DNA from: Pseudaquabacterium pictum
GTDB taxonomy: Bacteria > Pseudomonadota > Gammaproteobacteria > Burkholderiales > Burkholderiaceae_C
Direction of reading: 5' to 3'
DNA: 64,000 nt
Assembly: GCF_005403045.1 (NCBI RefSeq)
Contig: NZ_BJCL01000006.1
Location: 248,001-312,000 of the forward strand
In this document: positions 7,994 to 16,851 of the stretch, piece by piece
Layout of the letters: every line of letters starts with the position of its first letter
Position numbering within the stretch: the stretch's first letter is position 1
The notes under the pieces: generated by a model
Databases searched by the model: none
What the model saw: the letters and a program-made list of their open reading frames with translations, nothing else
What the model was told of the DNA's origin: nothing
Position numbers and translations under genes: made by a program

Positions 7994-8710
7994 TCATCGG
8001 ATGCCAGGCAGCTCGAAGCCCAGCACCTCGGCGCCGTGGCGCGCGGCCAGCATCAGTGGTTGCGCGGCATCTGGCAGCACGAGGGCATCGCCGGCGCAGA
8101 GGGGCTGGCCGTTCACCGACAGCTCGCCGCACATCACGTGCAGGTAGCGGCTCTTGGCAGGTCGCGCCGGCAGCGCGAGCGGCGCGCCTTTGTCGGCCCG
8201 GCCCCACGACACCGTGGCGTCGGCATCGATGGGCAGGCCGTCCGCGCCTGCAGCCGAGGCGATCACCACCCAACTGCCTGCGACCGGAGGCATGAGCCGC
8301 AGCGTCTGGACCTGGGGCTCGACCCCGGTGGTTCGGGGTGCCAGCCAGATCTGGAAGTGGTGGTCGATCTCGTCGGCTGACGGATTCATCTGGCTGTGGC
8401 GGATGCCCGTGCCTGCGCGCATGCGCATCAGCTCGCCAGGTGCGATGGTGGTGTGTCCGCCGAAGTTGTCGCGGTGTTCGATGCGGCCCTGGCGCGGCAG
8501 CATCAGGATCTCGAGGTTGGCATGCGGGTGCATTGCGAAGCCGCGCCCGGGCTGCACGCGGTCCTCGTTGATGGCCAGCAGCGGGCCGAAGCGTGGCCAC
8601 AAGGGGTCGTGCCAGTCGCCGAAGGAGAAGCTGAAGTGGGCGTCGAGCCAGTCGTTGGCGGCGTGGCCCCTGTCGGCCGCCCGGCGGATCTGGAATGAAG
8701 CGTCCATCAT
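7994..8710 (-). CDS. Pirin-family protein (cupin quercetinase-like)
   Basis: A 238-residue bicupin of the pirin/YhaK group. The metal-site motif is in [14 protein letters not shown] and [23 protein letters not shown], with His and Glu ligands in the first cupin. A shorter second cupin carries [13 protein letters not shown]. Members bind Fe or Cu, and some have quercetin 2,3-dioxygenase activity. The start at 8710 overlaps the stop of the exporter gene in ATGA, indicating translational coupling. With wrbA and the exporter it forms a small set suited to handling quinones or phenolics, which is inference. Confidence 0.9.
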   Translation of the reverse strand: MMDASFQIRRAADRGHAANDWLDAHFSFSFGDWHDPLWPRFGPLLAINEDRVQPGRGFAMHPHANLEILMLPRQGRIEHRDNFGGHTTIAPGELMRMRAGTGIRHSQMNPSADEIDHHFQIWLAPRTTGVEPQVQTLRLMPPVAGSWVVIASAAGADGLPIDADATVSWGRADKGAPLALPARPAKSRYLHVMCGELSVNGQPLCAGDALVLPDAAQPLMLAARHGAEVLGFELPGIR

Positions 8711-9642
8711 GGCCGGCTCCCGGTGCCCAGCAGCGTTGCCGCTGGCCGCGCGGTGTTGCTGCTGATCAGCCACAGCGCCGCGCCAATGAAGGCCAGCGCT
8801 GGCGCGGTGGTCCAGGGCAGGCGCTCGCCGAAGAACAGCGTGCCCGAGGCCACGCCAGTGGCCATCACCACGTAGCCCATGAAGCTGAAGGTCACAGGCT
8901 CGGCACGTTGCTGGAGCAGGAAGTAGAGGATGTAGCCGGCCACCAGGGCGGCAGCCTGCAGCGCCAGCCACGACAGCGCCGCAGCCGTCATCGGCACCTG
9001 CAGGCCACCCGCGACGGCACCGAACAGCGCCAGAAAGGTGGCGGACGACAGCAGCGTCAGGCCCGAGAGCCACTCGGCCGCCAGCCCCTGCGGCAACCGC
9101 ACCGATCGGTAGACGTTGGCAGCGGCGATGACGGCAGGGATGGCCAGCACCAGCCACAGCGCGGCAGGCGCTCCATGGGCCGCGTCGGCGGTGTGATCGG
9201 CTTTCGTCGTCAAGACGCCACGGCCTGCCACGAGCAGCAGCGCGCCGGCCAGCCCGACGGCCACGCCAGCCACGCGGCGCAGCACCGGCCGCTCCAATCC
9301 CAGCAGCAGCGTGACGGCCAGCGTGAACACAGGCGGCAGCGTGAACGCCAGCGCCGTGAAGCCGGCACCCGCCTGGGAGGCCAGCCAGTAGGCCGCTGAC
9401 ATCGGCAGCGCGTGGCCGAACAGGCCGGCAATGGCGCCGAAGCGCAGCTGGGCCGCGGTGAAGGCTGGCCTGCCGTGGCGCAGATGGCCGATGCCCATCA
9501 GCACCAGCCCCGCAGCGGCCGTGGGCCACAGCGCAAAGGCCAAAGCGCCGACATGCTGCTCGGCAGCGGCCTTGGCCAGGGGCATGCCCAGGCCGAGGAA
9601 GATTCCGGTGCCCAACAGCACCGGCCAGAGGAAGGGTTTCAT
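8707..9642 (-). CDS. EamA/DMT-family membrane transporter
   Basis: A 311-residue integral membrane protein with about ten hydrophobic segments in two repeated halves, as in the drug/metabolite transporter superfamily. The first half begins MKPFLWPVLLGTGIFLGLG, and the second EamA repeat contains AEPVTFSFMGYVVMATGVA and LFFGERLPW. Members usually export amino acids, metabolites or toxic compounds across the inner membrane; the substrate cannot be read from sequence. It is first in an overlapping set with the pirin and wrbA genes, and a palindromic site lies 46 bases upstream of its start. Confidence 0.88.
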   Translation of the reverse strand: MKPFLWPVLLGTGIFLGLGMPLAKAAAEQHVGALAFALWPTAAAGLVLMGIGHLRHGRPAFTAAQLRFGAIAGLFGHALPMSAAYWLASQAGAGFTALAFTLPPVFTLAVTLLLGLERPVLRRVAGVAVGLAGALLLVAGRGVLTTKADHTADAAHGAPAALWLVLAIPAVIAAANVYRSVRLPQGLAAEWLSGLTLLSSATFLALFGAVAGGLQVPMTAAALSWLALQAAALVAGYILYFLLQQRAEPVTFSFMGYVVMATGVASGTLFFGERLPWTTAPALAFIGAALWLISSNTARPAATLLGTGSRP

Positions 9643-9962
9643 GTCGCGTCACCTCGTCGATGGGAGTCGAGGTCACTGTAGGCAGCGATGTCCAGCAGAC
9701 ATAGGCCGTGACGCGCACTTCATTGTTCGCGGGCCGCGATCAATGCCGAGGCGCGCAGCCTGTCGGGCAGGCCGCCAGGGGTGCTGCGGCGCGGCACGTC
9801 CAACTGCAGCGGACCGGCAGGGGCCACAGGTGTTGCCCGTGCGGCCGGATCCCGGTGCTGGTGCCGATGCCGAAGCGCTGGCCCGGGGCTGCCCGCAGGG
9901 CGCTTGACCTTGCCATTGCGGCAATCCGCAGCATGCCGGCATCAACACTTCCGGAGCCGAAC
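9643..9962. promoter_or_regulatory. Divergent intergenic region with a palindrome at 9688-9702
   Basis: This 320-base region separates the EamA operon (minus) from the RND operon (plus). A perfect 5-5-5 dyad, ATGTC-N5-GACAT, lies at 9688-9702, 46 bases upstream of the EamA start. It is the size of a regulator half-site pair. No gene is supported here, and no clear -35/-10 pair for the RND operon could be assigned by eye. Confidence 0.4.
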
Positions 9963-11183
9963 ATGACGACTGCACACATGCCCCGACCGCCCGGTCCTCG
10001 CAGCCTCCCGGCCACGCTGTCGGTCGGTGCGATCTCTGCGCTGGCGGCTGTGGTGCTCGCTGCCTGCCAGCCCGCCGTGCCAGATGCGCAGGCGAGCCCT
10101 GCCGCATCCGCGCCGGTGCCCACGGTGCCGGTTGCCCTGGTGCGATCCGTCGCCATGGAAGCCGGGACCACCCAGGTGGCCCGTGTCGAAGCGGCGCAGC
10201 AGGTCGAGCTGCAGGCGCGAGTCTCGGGCCCCATCGATGCGGTGCTGTTCCGCGAAGGCGACGCCGTGCGCGCCGGCCAGCCGCTGTTCCAGATCGACCC
10301 CAGGCCCCATGACGCAGCGCTTGCTCGCGCCCGTGCCGAGCTGCAGCTGGCGGAGGCGCGCGAGACGCTGGCCGCAGCCGAGGCCGCGCGTGCGCGCCAG
10401 CTGCACGCCGAGCACGCCATCGCCGGCGAGGAGATGGAGCGCCGCCTCGCTGCCCACGCCGAAGCCCGGGCGCGCCGTGCCGCAGCCGAAGCCGCGTTGC
10501 AGACGGCCCAGCTGGTGCGCGACTTCACGCTGGTGCGTTCGCCGATCGACGGCCGCATCGGCCGAGCGCTGGTCACGGCGGGCCACATGGTCACTGCTGG
10601 CGACAAGGCCACGCCGCTGGCCACGCTGGTCAGCATCTCGCCGCTGCACGTGCACATCGACGTCGCCGACCGCGCCCTGCAGCAGCGCCTGGCCGAGCGT
10701 GGCGGCGCCAAGGGCTGGAAGGCGCGCATCCTCGACGCCGACGGCCAGCGCGAACTGGCGCTGGCGCCGATCGACTTCACCAACCACTCCATCGACGCCG
10801 CCACCGGCACGGTGCGCCTGCGCGCCCGGGTCGATGCCGCCGTTCCGGGCCTGATGCCTGGCCAGTACGTGCGCGTGCAACTCGCGACGGGCGCGGCGCG
10901 GCCGGTGCTGCTGGTGCCCGACAAGGCCATCGGCACCGACCAGGGCCGGCGCTTCGTGCTGGTCGTCAACGATGCCGGCGAGGTCGCGTACCGCCCTGTT
11001 GGCGTCGGTGCGGCGCAAGGTGCGGACCGGATCGTGAGCGAAGGCCTGAAGGCCGGCGAGCAGGTGATCGTCTCGGGCCTGATGCGCGTGCGCCCGGGCA
11101 TGACGGTGACGCCGCAGCAGCCCGCCGAGCCGGCGGCGCCACAGGCGCAGCGCGATCCGTGCCCTGTGCCCGACCGGTCTTGA
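9963..11183 (+). CDS. RND efflux periplasmic adaptor lipoprotein (MexA/AcrA type)
   Basis: A 406-residue membrane fusion protein bridging an RND pump and an outer membrane channel. A lipoprotein signal with lipobox LAAC is near residue 37. The lipoyl half-motifs (VEAAQQVELQARVSG, then FREGDAVRAGQPLFQIDP), a helical hairpin rich in Ala, Glu and Arg, and the beta-barrel segment follow (LVRSPIDGRIGRALVTAGHM, then GQYVRVQLA). The ATG at 9963 is the only start giving a proper signal peptide. It is first in a three-gene operon with the pump (20-base gap) and the channel. Confidence 0.93.
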   Translation: MTTAHMPRPPGPRSLPATLSVGAISALAAVVLAACQPAVPDAQASPAASAPVPTVPVALVRSVAMEAGTTQVARVEAAQQVELQARVSGPIDAVLFREGDAVRAGQPLFQIDPRPHDAALARARAELQLAEARETLAAAEAARARQLHAEHAIAGEEMERRLAAHAEARARRAAAEAALQTAQLVRDFTLVRSPIDGRIGRALVTAGHMVTAGDKATPLATLVSISPLHVHIDVADRALQQRLAERGGAKGWKARILDADGQRELALAPIDFTNHSIDAATGTVRLRARVDAAVPGLMPGQYVRVQLATGAARPVLLVPDKAIGTDQGRRFVLVVNDAGEVAYRPVGVGAAQGADRIVSEGLKAGEQVIVSGLMRVRPGMTVTPQQPAEPAAPQAQRDPCPVPDRS

Positions 11184-11203
11184 CCGATGGGGAGTGACTG
11201 ACC

Positions 11204-14200
11204 ATGAACCGACTTGCCCGACGCTTGATAGACCGCCCGATCGTCGCGATCGTGCTGTCTCTGGTGCTGCTGCTGGCCGGCCTGCTGTCGATGGGCCGCC
11301 TGCCGCTGACCGAGTACCCCAACGTGATGCCCACCACCGTGCAGGTGCGCACCGCCTACCCGGGTGCGAACCCGCAGGTGATCGCCGACACGGTGGCGAC
11401 GCCGCTCGAGACCGAACTCACTGGACTGCCGGGCCTGCAGTCCATGGGCTCGAACGCCAGCGGCGACGGGCGCTACCTGTTGACGCTGAGCTTCGGCGCC
11501 GACGTCGACCCGGCCCGCGCCGAGACCGATGTGCAGAACCGCGTGGCGCGTGCGCTGCCTCGGCTGCCAGCCGAGGTGCAGAAGCTCGGCGTCGTCAGCG
11601 AGCGCGTCGCGCCCGACATGCTGATGGTGGTGCACCTCACGTCGCCGCAGGGCCGCTACGACCTGCTGCACCTGTCGAACTTTGCCCAGCTGCAGGTGCG
11701 TGACACGCTGCTGCGCGTGCCCGGCGTCAGCAAGGTCGTCATCTGGGGTGCGGGCGACTACAGCCTGCGCGTCTGGCTCGACCCCCAGCGCATGGCCGCG
11801 CGCGGCCTGGTGGCGGGCGACGTGGTCGACGCGATCCGCGCGCAGAACCTGCAGGTGGCTGCCGGCTCGGTGGGCCAGCAGCCCGACGCGCGCAGCGCAC
11901 ACCAGCTGCCGCTGACAGTGGCTGGGCGGTTGACGTCGCCCGAGGCCTTCGGCGACATCGTGCTCAGGAGCAGGCCCACCGGCGCGCAACTGCGCCTGAT
12001 TGACGTGGCGCGGGTCGAGCTCGGCGCGAGCGCCTACTCGCTGCGCAGCCTGCTCGATGGAGAGCCCGCGGTCGGCATCCAGATCGTGCAGGACCCGGCC
12101 GCAAGTGCCGTCGAGGTGGCCGCAGGGGTGCGTGCGGCGATGGCGAAGCTGCAGCAAGGCTTCCCGCAGGACATCGCGCACCGCATCGCCTACGACCCGA
12201 CGATGTTCGTCAAGGCCTCGATCCACAACGTCGTGCAAACGCTGGCCGAGGCCATGGTGCTGGTGGTGCTGGTGGTGCTGCTGTTCCTGCAGAACTGGCG
12301 TGCGTCGCTGATCCCGATCGCGGCGGTGCCGGTGTCGCTGCTTGGCACGCTGGCGGTGATGCACGCGGCCGGCTTCACGCTGAACACGTTGAGCCTGTTC
12401 GGCCTGGTGCTGTCGATCGGCATCGTCGTCGACGACGCCATCGTCGTCGTCGAGAGCGTCGAGCGTCACCTGGCACGCGGTCTCGAGCCGCGCGCGGCAG
12501 CGCTGGCGGCGATGAAGGAGGTGACGGGGCCGATCCTCGTCATCACGGCCGTGCTCGCCGCGGTCTTCATCCCGACCGCGTTCATGGGCGGTCTGTCAGG
12601 CCAGTTCTACCAGCAGTTCGCCCTGACCATCGCCATCTCGACCATGCTGTCGGCGATCAACGCGCTGACGCTGTCGCCGGCGCTGTCGGCCATGTGGCTC
12701 AAGCAGCATGCGGTGTCGGGCCAGGGCGTGCTCGCCCGATTCCTGGGTGGCTTCAACCGCGCTTTCGAGCGCGCGTCCGCGCGCTATGCGGTGCTGACGC
12801 ATGCCGGCGTGAAGCGTGGTCTGCGCCTGCTCGCCGTCTACGCCGTGCTCGTGGCCGGTGCGGTGTGGAGCTTCAAGACCGTGCCCTCGGGCTTCGTCCC
12901 GGACCAGGACAAGTACTACCTGGTCGGCATCGTGCAGCTGCCGCCGGGTGCGTCGCTGGACCGCACCGAGGCGCTGACAAGGCAGGTCACCGCGATCGCG
13001 CTGGCGCAGCCGGGTGTCGAGAGCGTCGTGGCCTTCCCCGGCATCTCGATCAACGGTTTCGTCAACAGCCCCAACACCGCGGTGCTCTTCACGATGCTCG
13101 ACCCCTTCGAGCAGCGCCAGGACCCGAGCCTGGCTGCCGGTGCGATCGCCGGGGCGCTGAACGGGCGCTTCCAGGGCATCGACGAAGGCGTCGTGGCGGT
13201 GTTCCCGCCGCCGCCGGTGCCCGGCCTGGGCCAGGCGGGCGGCTTCAAGCTGCAGATCCAGGACCGCCGCCAGCATGGCCACGAGGCGCTGAACGCCGCA
13301 CTCGGCGCGGTGATGGCCGAGGCTGGCAAGGACCCGCGCCTGGTGGGCCTGTTCAGCGGCTACCAGACGGGCGTGCCCCAGCTCGCGCTCAACGTCGACC
13401 GGGAGAAGGCGCTGGCCATGGGCGTCCCGCTGGAGGGGATCTACCAGTCGTTGCAGGTCTACCTCGGTTCGCTCTACGTCAACGACTTCAACTTTCTCGG
13501 CCGCGCCTGGCAGGTCAACGTGCAGGCGGATGCGCCCTTCCGCGCGGATGCCACCGCGCTGGACCAGCTGTGGACGCGCAACGCGCAGGGGCAGATGGTG
13601 CCGCTGGCGGCGCTGGTGACGAGCCAGCCGGCGACCGGGCCCGACCCCGTGGGCCGCTACAACGGCGACGCGTCGGCCGATCTCTCGGGCATGCCGGCCC
13701 CGGGCGTCAGCTCGGTGGAGGCGGTGGCGGCGATGGAAGCCATCCTCGCGCGCACGCTGCCTGAAGGCTTCACGTTCGAGTGGACGGATCTCACCTACCA
13801 GCAACTCCAGGATGGCTCCAGCGGCCTGTGGGTCTTCCCCCTGGCTGTGGGCCTGGCCTTCCTGATCCTGGCCGCGGCCTACGGCAGCTGGAGCCTGCCG
13901 CTGGCGGTGCTGGCCATCGTGCCCACCGTGATCCTGGGCGCCTTGGGCGGCGTCTGGCTGGCCGGTGGCGACAACAACCTGTTCACGCAGATCGGCCTCG
14001 TCGTGCTGGTGGGCCTGGCGACGAAGAACGCGATCCTGATCGTGGAGTTCGCGCGCCGGCGGCAGCAGGAAGGTGCCTCGGCTGTCGACGCCGTGGTCGA
14101 GGCGGCGCGGCTGCGCCTGCGCCCGATCCTGATGACCTCGCTGGCCTTCGTGACGGGGGTTCTTCCGCTGGTCTTCGCCAGCGGGGCCGGCGCCGAGATG

Positions 14201-14338
14201 CGCCAGGCCGTCGGCGTGGCGGTCTTCGCCGGGATGCTGGTGGTCACCGTCGCGGGGCTGCTGTTCACCCCCGTGTTTTACGTGCTGCTGCAACGGCGCC
14301 GCGCCGGTCGCGCGGCCGCGCCGGCCGCGGCGCAATGA
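11204..14338 (+). CDS. RND multidrug efflux pump, HAE-1 type inner membrane permease
   Basis: A 1044-residue AcrB/MexB-like proton-driven pump with twelve predicted membrane segments and two large periplasmic loops. The proton-relay aspartates are in SIGIVVDDAIVVVE (about residues 410-411), the pattern of the hydrophobic/amphiphilic (HAE-1) branch rather than the metal-exporting CusA branch. GLATKNAILIVEFA marks the second half, with its Lys in TM10. Length is normal for the family. Despite the copper genes downstream, this argues for organic substrates such as drugs, solvents or aromatics. It is complete and undamaged. Confidence 0.96.
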   Translation: MNRLARRLIDRPIVAIVLSLVLLLAGLLSMGRLPLTEYPNVMPTTVQVRTAYPGANPQVIADTVATPLETELTGLPGLQSMGSNASGDGRYLLTLSFGADVDPARAETDVQNRVARALPRLPAEVQKLGVVSERVAPDMLMVVHLTSPQGRYDLLHLSNFAQLQVRDTLLRVPGVSKVVIWGAGDYSLRVWLDPQRMAARGLVAGDVVDAIRAQNLQVAAGSVGQQPDARSAHQLPLTVAGRLTSPEAFGDIVLRSRPTGAQLRLIDVARVELGASAYSLRSLLDGEPAVGIQIVQDPAASAVEVAAGVRAAMAKLQQGFPQDIAHRIAYDPTMFVKASIHNVVQTLAEAMVLVVLVVLLFLQNWRASLIPIAAVPVSLLGTLAVMHAAGFTLNTLSLFGLVLSIGIVVDDAIVVVESVERHLARGLEPRAAALAAMKEVTGPILVITAVLAAVFIPTAFMGGLSGQFYQQFALTIAISTMLSAINALTLSPALSAMWLKQHAVSGQGVLARFLGGFNRAFERASARYAVLTHAGVKRGLRLLAVYAVLVAGAVWSFKTVPSGFVPDQDKYYLVGIVQLPPGASLDRTEALTRQVTAIALAQPGVESVVAFPGISINGFVNSPNTAVLFTMLDPFEQRQDPSLAAGAIAGALNGRFQGIDEGVVAVFPPPPVPGLGQAGGFKLQIQDRRQHGHEALNAALGAVMAEAGKDPRLVGLFSGYQTGVPQLALNVDREKALAMGVPLEGIYQSLQVYLGSLYVNDFNFLGRAWQVNVQADAPFRADATALDQLWTRNAQGQMVPLAALVTSQPATGPDPVGRYNGDASADLSGMPAPGVSSVEAVAAMEAILARTLPEGFTFEWTDLTYQQLQDGSSGLWVFPLAVGLAFLILAAAYGSWSLPLAVLAIVPTVILGALGGVWLAGGDNNLFTQIGLVVLVGLATKNAILIVEFARRRQQEGASAVDAVVEAARLRLRPILMTSLAFVTGVLPLVFASGAGAEMRQAVGVAVFAGMLVVTVAGLLFTPVFYVLLQRRRAGRAAAPAAAQ

Positions 14339-14348
14339 GGAGCGTCAC

Positions 14349-15785
14349 ATGATCAAGACAAGCTTGACGGCCATCGCGCTGGCGGCCTGGCTGGTGGCTT
14401 GCGGCACCGCACCGCCTCTGGCCGCGCCAACGGCAGCGCTGCCGACGGCGTTTGCGCAAGGGCAGGGCATCGATGCCGGTGGCGTGGCGCAAGCCGACTG
14501 GTGGACGGTGTTCGCCGACCCGTCGCTCGATCTGCTGATCCAGCGCGGACTCCAGGCCAACCTGGACCTGCAGCAGGCCGCCGAGCGGGTGCAGGGCTCG
14601 CGGGCGCTGGCCGCAGGCGCCCAGGCCGAGCGCGGGCCCGGCGGCGGCGTCGGTCTCGATGCGCGGGCGCAGCAGCTCAGCCGCGTCGAGGCGCCTGGAG
14701 CGACGCGCGACGCGCGTCGCAGCGACAGCGTGTCCGCCGCCGCCGGCCTGTCGTGGGAGATCGATCTGTTCGGCCGGCTCCGCACCACGGCGGAGGCCGC
14801 GGATGCACGCGCCCGGGCGGTCGAGTCCGATGTCGGCGCCATGCAGCTGGCCGTCGGCGCCGAAATCGCCCATGCCTGGTTCGGCCTGAACGGAACGCGG
14901 GCGCAGCTGCAGCTGGCGCGGCGGGTGGTGGACAACCGCCGCACGCTGCTGGACCTGGTGCTGCGGCGTGTCGCGGCCGGCGTCGCGTCGCCGCTCGACG
15001 AGGCACGCACGCGCACCGAACTCGCGGCGGCCGAGGCCGAGCTGCCAGCCCTTGACGCGGCGCTGGCCGTGTCCACGCATCGGCTGGCGGTGCTGCTGGG
15101 TGTTTCGCCCTCCGGCTACGAGGCGCCCGCAGCGGCCCATCGGTCGCCAGCGCTGGTGGCGCTGCGCCTGCCCGACCCCGCGCAGTGGGCGGCGCAGCGC
15201 CCGGACCTGCAGGCAGCCGAAGCCCGCCTGCAGGCGCTTGCGCTGGACGTCGAGGCGGTGCGCGCCGAGTTCCTGCCGCGGCTGTCGGTTGCCGGCGCAC
15301 TTGGCGTCCTGGCGGGCTCGGTCTCCGGGCTGGGTGCGGCTGGTGCTGCCGCGTGGTTCGTGGCGCCCCGTGTCTCAATGCCGGTGTTCGATCACGCCCG
15401 CATCGACGCCCGGCTGCAGGTTGCCCGTGCCGGCGAGCGCGAAGCCCTGCTGGCCTACCGGCAGCGCGTGCTGCTGGCCACGGAAGAAGTGGAAAGCGCG
15501 CTGGCCCGGGTGCGGCAGGGGCAGCTGCGCCTGGCATCCCTGCAGGAACAGGCGCGGCAGGCCGTCGTCGCCGGGCAGCTCGCGCGCAAGCGCTTCGAGG
15601 CCGGCGGCACCGATCTCCTGGAACTGCTGGATGCGCAGCGCTCGACGCAGCGCGCCGAGATCGAACTGTCTGTGGCCTCGACAGAGCAGCAGCAGCAGGT
15701 GGTGGGGCTGCAGCGCGCACTGGGAGCGCGCTTCCTGCCGGCGGGGCGCGCAGCAGTGGTGGGTCCCCTCCAGGGGGAGCGGTGA
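14349..15785 (+). CDS. RND outer membrane channel lipoprotein (OprM/NodT type)
   Basis: A 478-residue TolC-fold lipoprotein, the outer membrane exit duct for the RND pump encoded 10 bases upstream. The signal peptide ends in lipobox LVACG near residue 17. Two outer-membrane-efflux repeats follow, with typical DWWTVFADPSLDLLIQRGLQ and RRVAAGVASPLDEARTRTEL in the first half and VSMPVFDHARIDARLQVA in the second. The ATG at 14349 has a GAGGAG ribosome site. It is the last gene of the efflux operon. Confidence 0.94.
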   Translation: MIKTSLTAIALAAWLVACGTAPPLAAPTAALPTAFAQGQGIDAGGVAQADWWTVFADPSLDLLIQRGLQANLDLQQAAERVQGSRALAAGAQAERGPGGGVGLDARAQQLSRVEAPGATRDARRSDSVSAAAGLSWEIDLFGRLRTTAEAADARARAVESDVGAMQLAVGAEIAHAWFGLNGTRAQLQLARRVVDNRRTLLDLVLRRVAAGVASPLDEARTRTELAAAEAELPALDAALAVSTHRLAVLLGVSPSGYEAPAAAHRSPALVALRLPDPAQWAAQRPDLQAAEARLQALALDVEAVRAEFLPRLSVAGALGVLAGSVSGLGAAGAAAWFVAPRVSMPVFDHARIDARLQVARAGEREALLAYRQRVLLATEEVESALARVRQGQLRLASLQEQARQAVVAGQLARKRFEAGGTDLLELLDAQRSTQRAEIELSVASTEQQQQVVGLQRALGARFLPAGRAAVVGPLQGER

Positions 15786-15901
15786 TGCATGTGCACGCTC
15801 AGGCAGCCGCACATGGCAGGTCACCTGGGATGCCGGTTTGTCGTGCAGGGCTTGGTCCGATCGGGAACACCCCGGCTGGCCGAACAACGTAGACTCCGTA
15901 C

Positions 15902-16336
15902 ATGCGTGTGTTTGTCCGAACGCTGTTGGTCTGGCTGATGGTCCTTGCGCTTCCGGTGCAGGGTGCGGCTGCCGCGTCCATGGCGTTCTGCGGTCCCGAC
16001 CACCACGGCGACGGTTCAGCCGGCCTTGTGGTGACCAGCGCGGTCTCCGGGCATTCGCACCACAGCGGTGCTGACGTCGCACACGGCTTCGAGGTGGTCG
16101 CATCGGCCGAAGCCGCTGTCGCCGACGACCCGTCAGCCATGCTGAAGGCCGGCCAGGCAGCCAAGCAGAAGTGCAGCGTCTGCGCTGCCTGCTGTTCGCT
16201 GGGTGCCATCCTGGGCACGGTGCCAGTGGTTCCAATGACCGATTCGGCGCCGACCGTGTTCACCATCGTCGTGCCCACCGTCGACACGTTCGCCGCCGAC
16301 GGTCCTGACCGGCCCCCTCGAAGCGTTCTCGTGTAA
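15902..16336 (+). CDS. Small secreted His/Cys-rich protein (DUF2946-like)
   Basis: A 144-residue protein with an N-terminal signal peptide (MRVFVRTLLVWLMVLALP, cleavage near AAAAS). The mature part is His-rich (GPDHHGDG, GHSHHSGADVAHG) and has a central cysteine cluster, KCSVCAACCS, then a hydrophobic stretch and ERPPR-like end (DRPPRS). This layout resembles the DUF2946 and related proteins found next to copper genes in Burkholderiales. A periplasmic metal-binding role fits, but no activity is known to me. It starts the copper-handling series that runs to 21.2 kb. Confidence 0.75.
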   Translation: MRVFVRTLLVWLMVLALPVQGAAAASMAFCGPDHHGDGSAGLVVTSAVSGHSHHSGADVAHGFEVVASAEAAVADDPSAMLKAGQAAKQKCSVCAACCSLGAILGTVPVVPMTDSAPTVFTIVVPTVDTFAADGPDRPPRSVLV

Positions 16337-16445
16337 CTGGCCCGGGTTGACGTGCGCGCAGTGACGCGCGGCCCGGTGTCAGGTCCTGTTCCGTCCCCGC
16401 CGCGGCTGCGGCAGGGGCGCCTTCAGACGTTCACACGAGGATTCC

Positions 16446-16841
16446 ATGGTCCCAACCCCCATGCGCCGGCGCAGCCCGTGCGCACTGCCGAGCCTGCTGT
16501 TCACGGTGCTGCTGGCAGCCCAGGCCCAGGCGCAGTCGCCCGTCGCGACGCGGCCCGATCCGCTGGACCCGAAGGCCCAGGTGCCTTCGGTTCGCTACGC
16601 GTCATCGTTCGCGCAGTTCCGTCGCCTCGGTGACGACAAGCCTCTGGCCTGGCGCGAGGCCAACGATGCCGTCGCGCGCATCGGTGGCTGGCGGGTCTAC
16701 GCCCGCGAGGCGCAGCAGCCCGAGCCGGGCGCAGCGGACAAGCCCTCTGGGCCGGCGCAGGCGCCGGCCCAGACGCCGTCGATCGCACCCGCGCCAGCGG
16801 CCAAGCCGGTGCCGCCGGGGCACGCCGGTCACCAGCAATGA
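16446..16841 (+). CDS. Small secreted protein of a copper cluster, unknown function
   Basis: A 131-residue protein with a signal peptide (hydrophobic LPSLLFTVLLAA, cleavage after AQAQA). The conserved-looking core is QVPSVRYASSFAQFRRLGDD followed by WREANDAVARIGGWRVYARE, and a Pro/Ala-rich tail ends in GHAGHQQ. Similar short proteins precede TolC-type genes in Burkholderiales copper loci, so a periplasmic accessory role is likely. It ends ten bases before the next start, so the two are probably co-transcribed. Confidence 0.7.
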   Translation: MVPTPMRRRSPCALPSLLFTVLLAAQAQAQSPVATRPDPLDPKAQVPSVRYASSFAQFRRLGDDKPLAWREANDAVARIGGWRVYAREAQQPEPGAADKPSGPAQAPAQTPSIAPAPAAKPVPPGHAGHQQ

Positions 16842-16851
16842 GGGCCGCACG

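Noticed and set aside
9740-12469. Long antisense frame (about 909 codons) opposite the RND adaptor and pump
   Set aside because: Composition is typical of a shadow frame and the plus-strand genes have clear family motifs.
11204-14338. RND pump read as a copper (CusA) exporter because of the copper genes nearby
   Set aside because: The membrane aspartate pair and the general sequence are of the HAE-1 multidrug branch.
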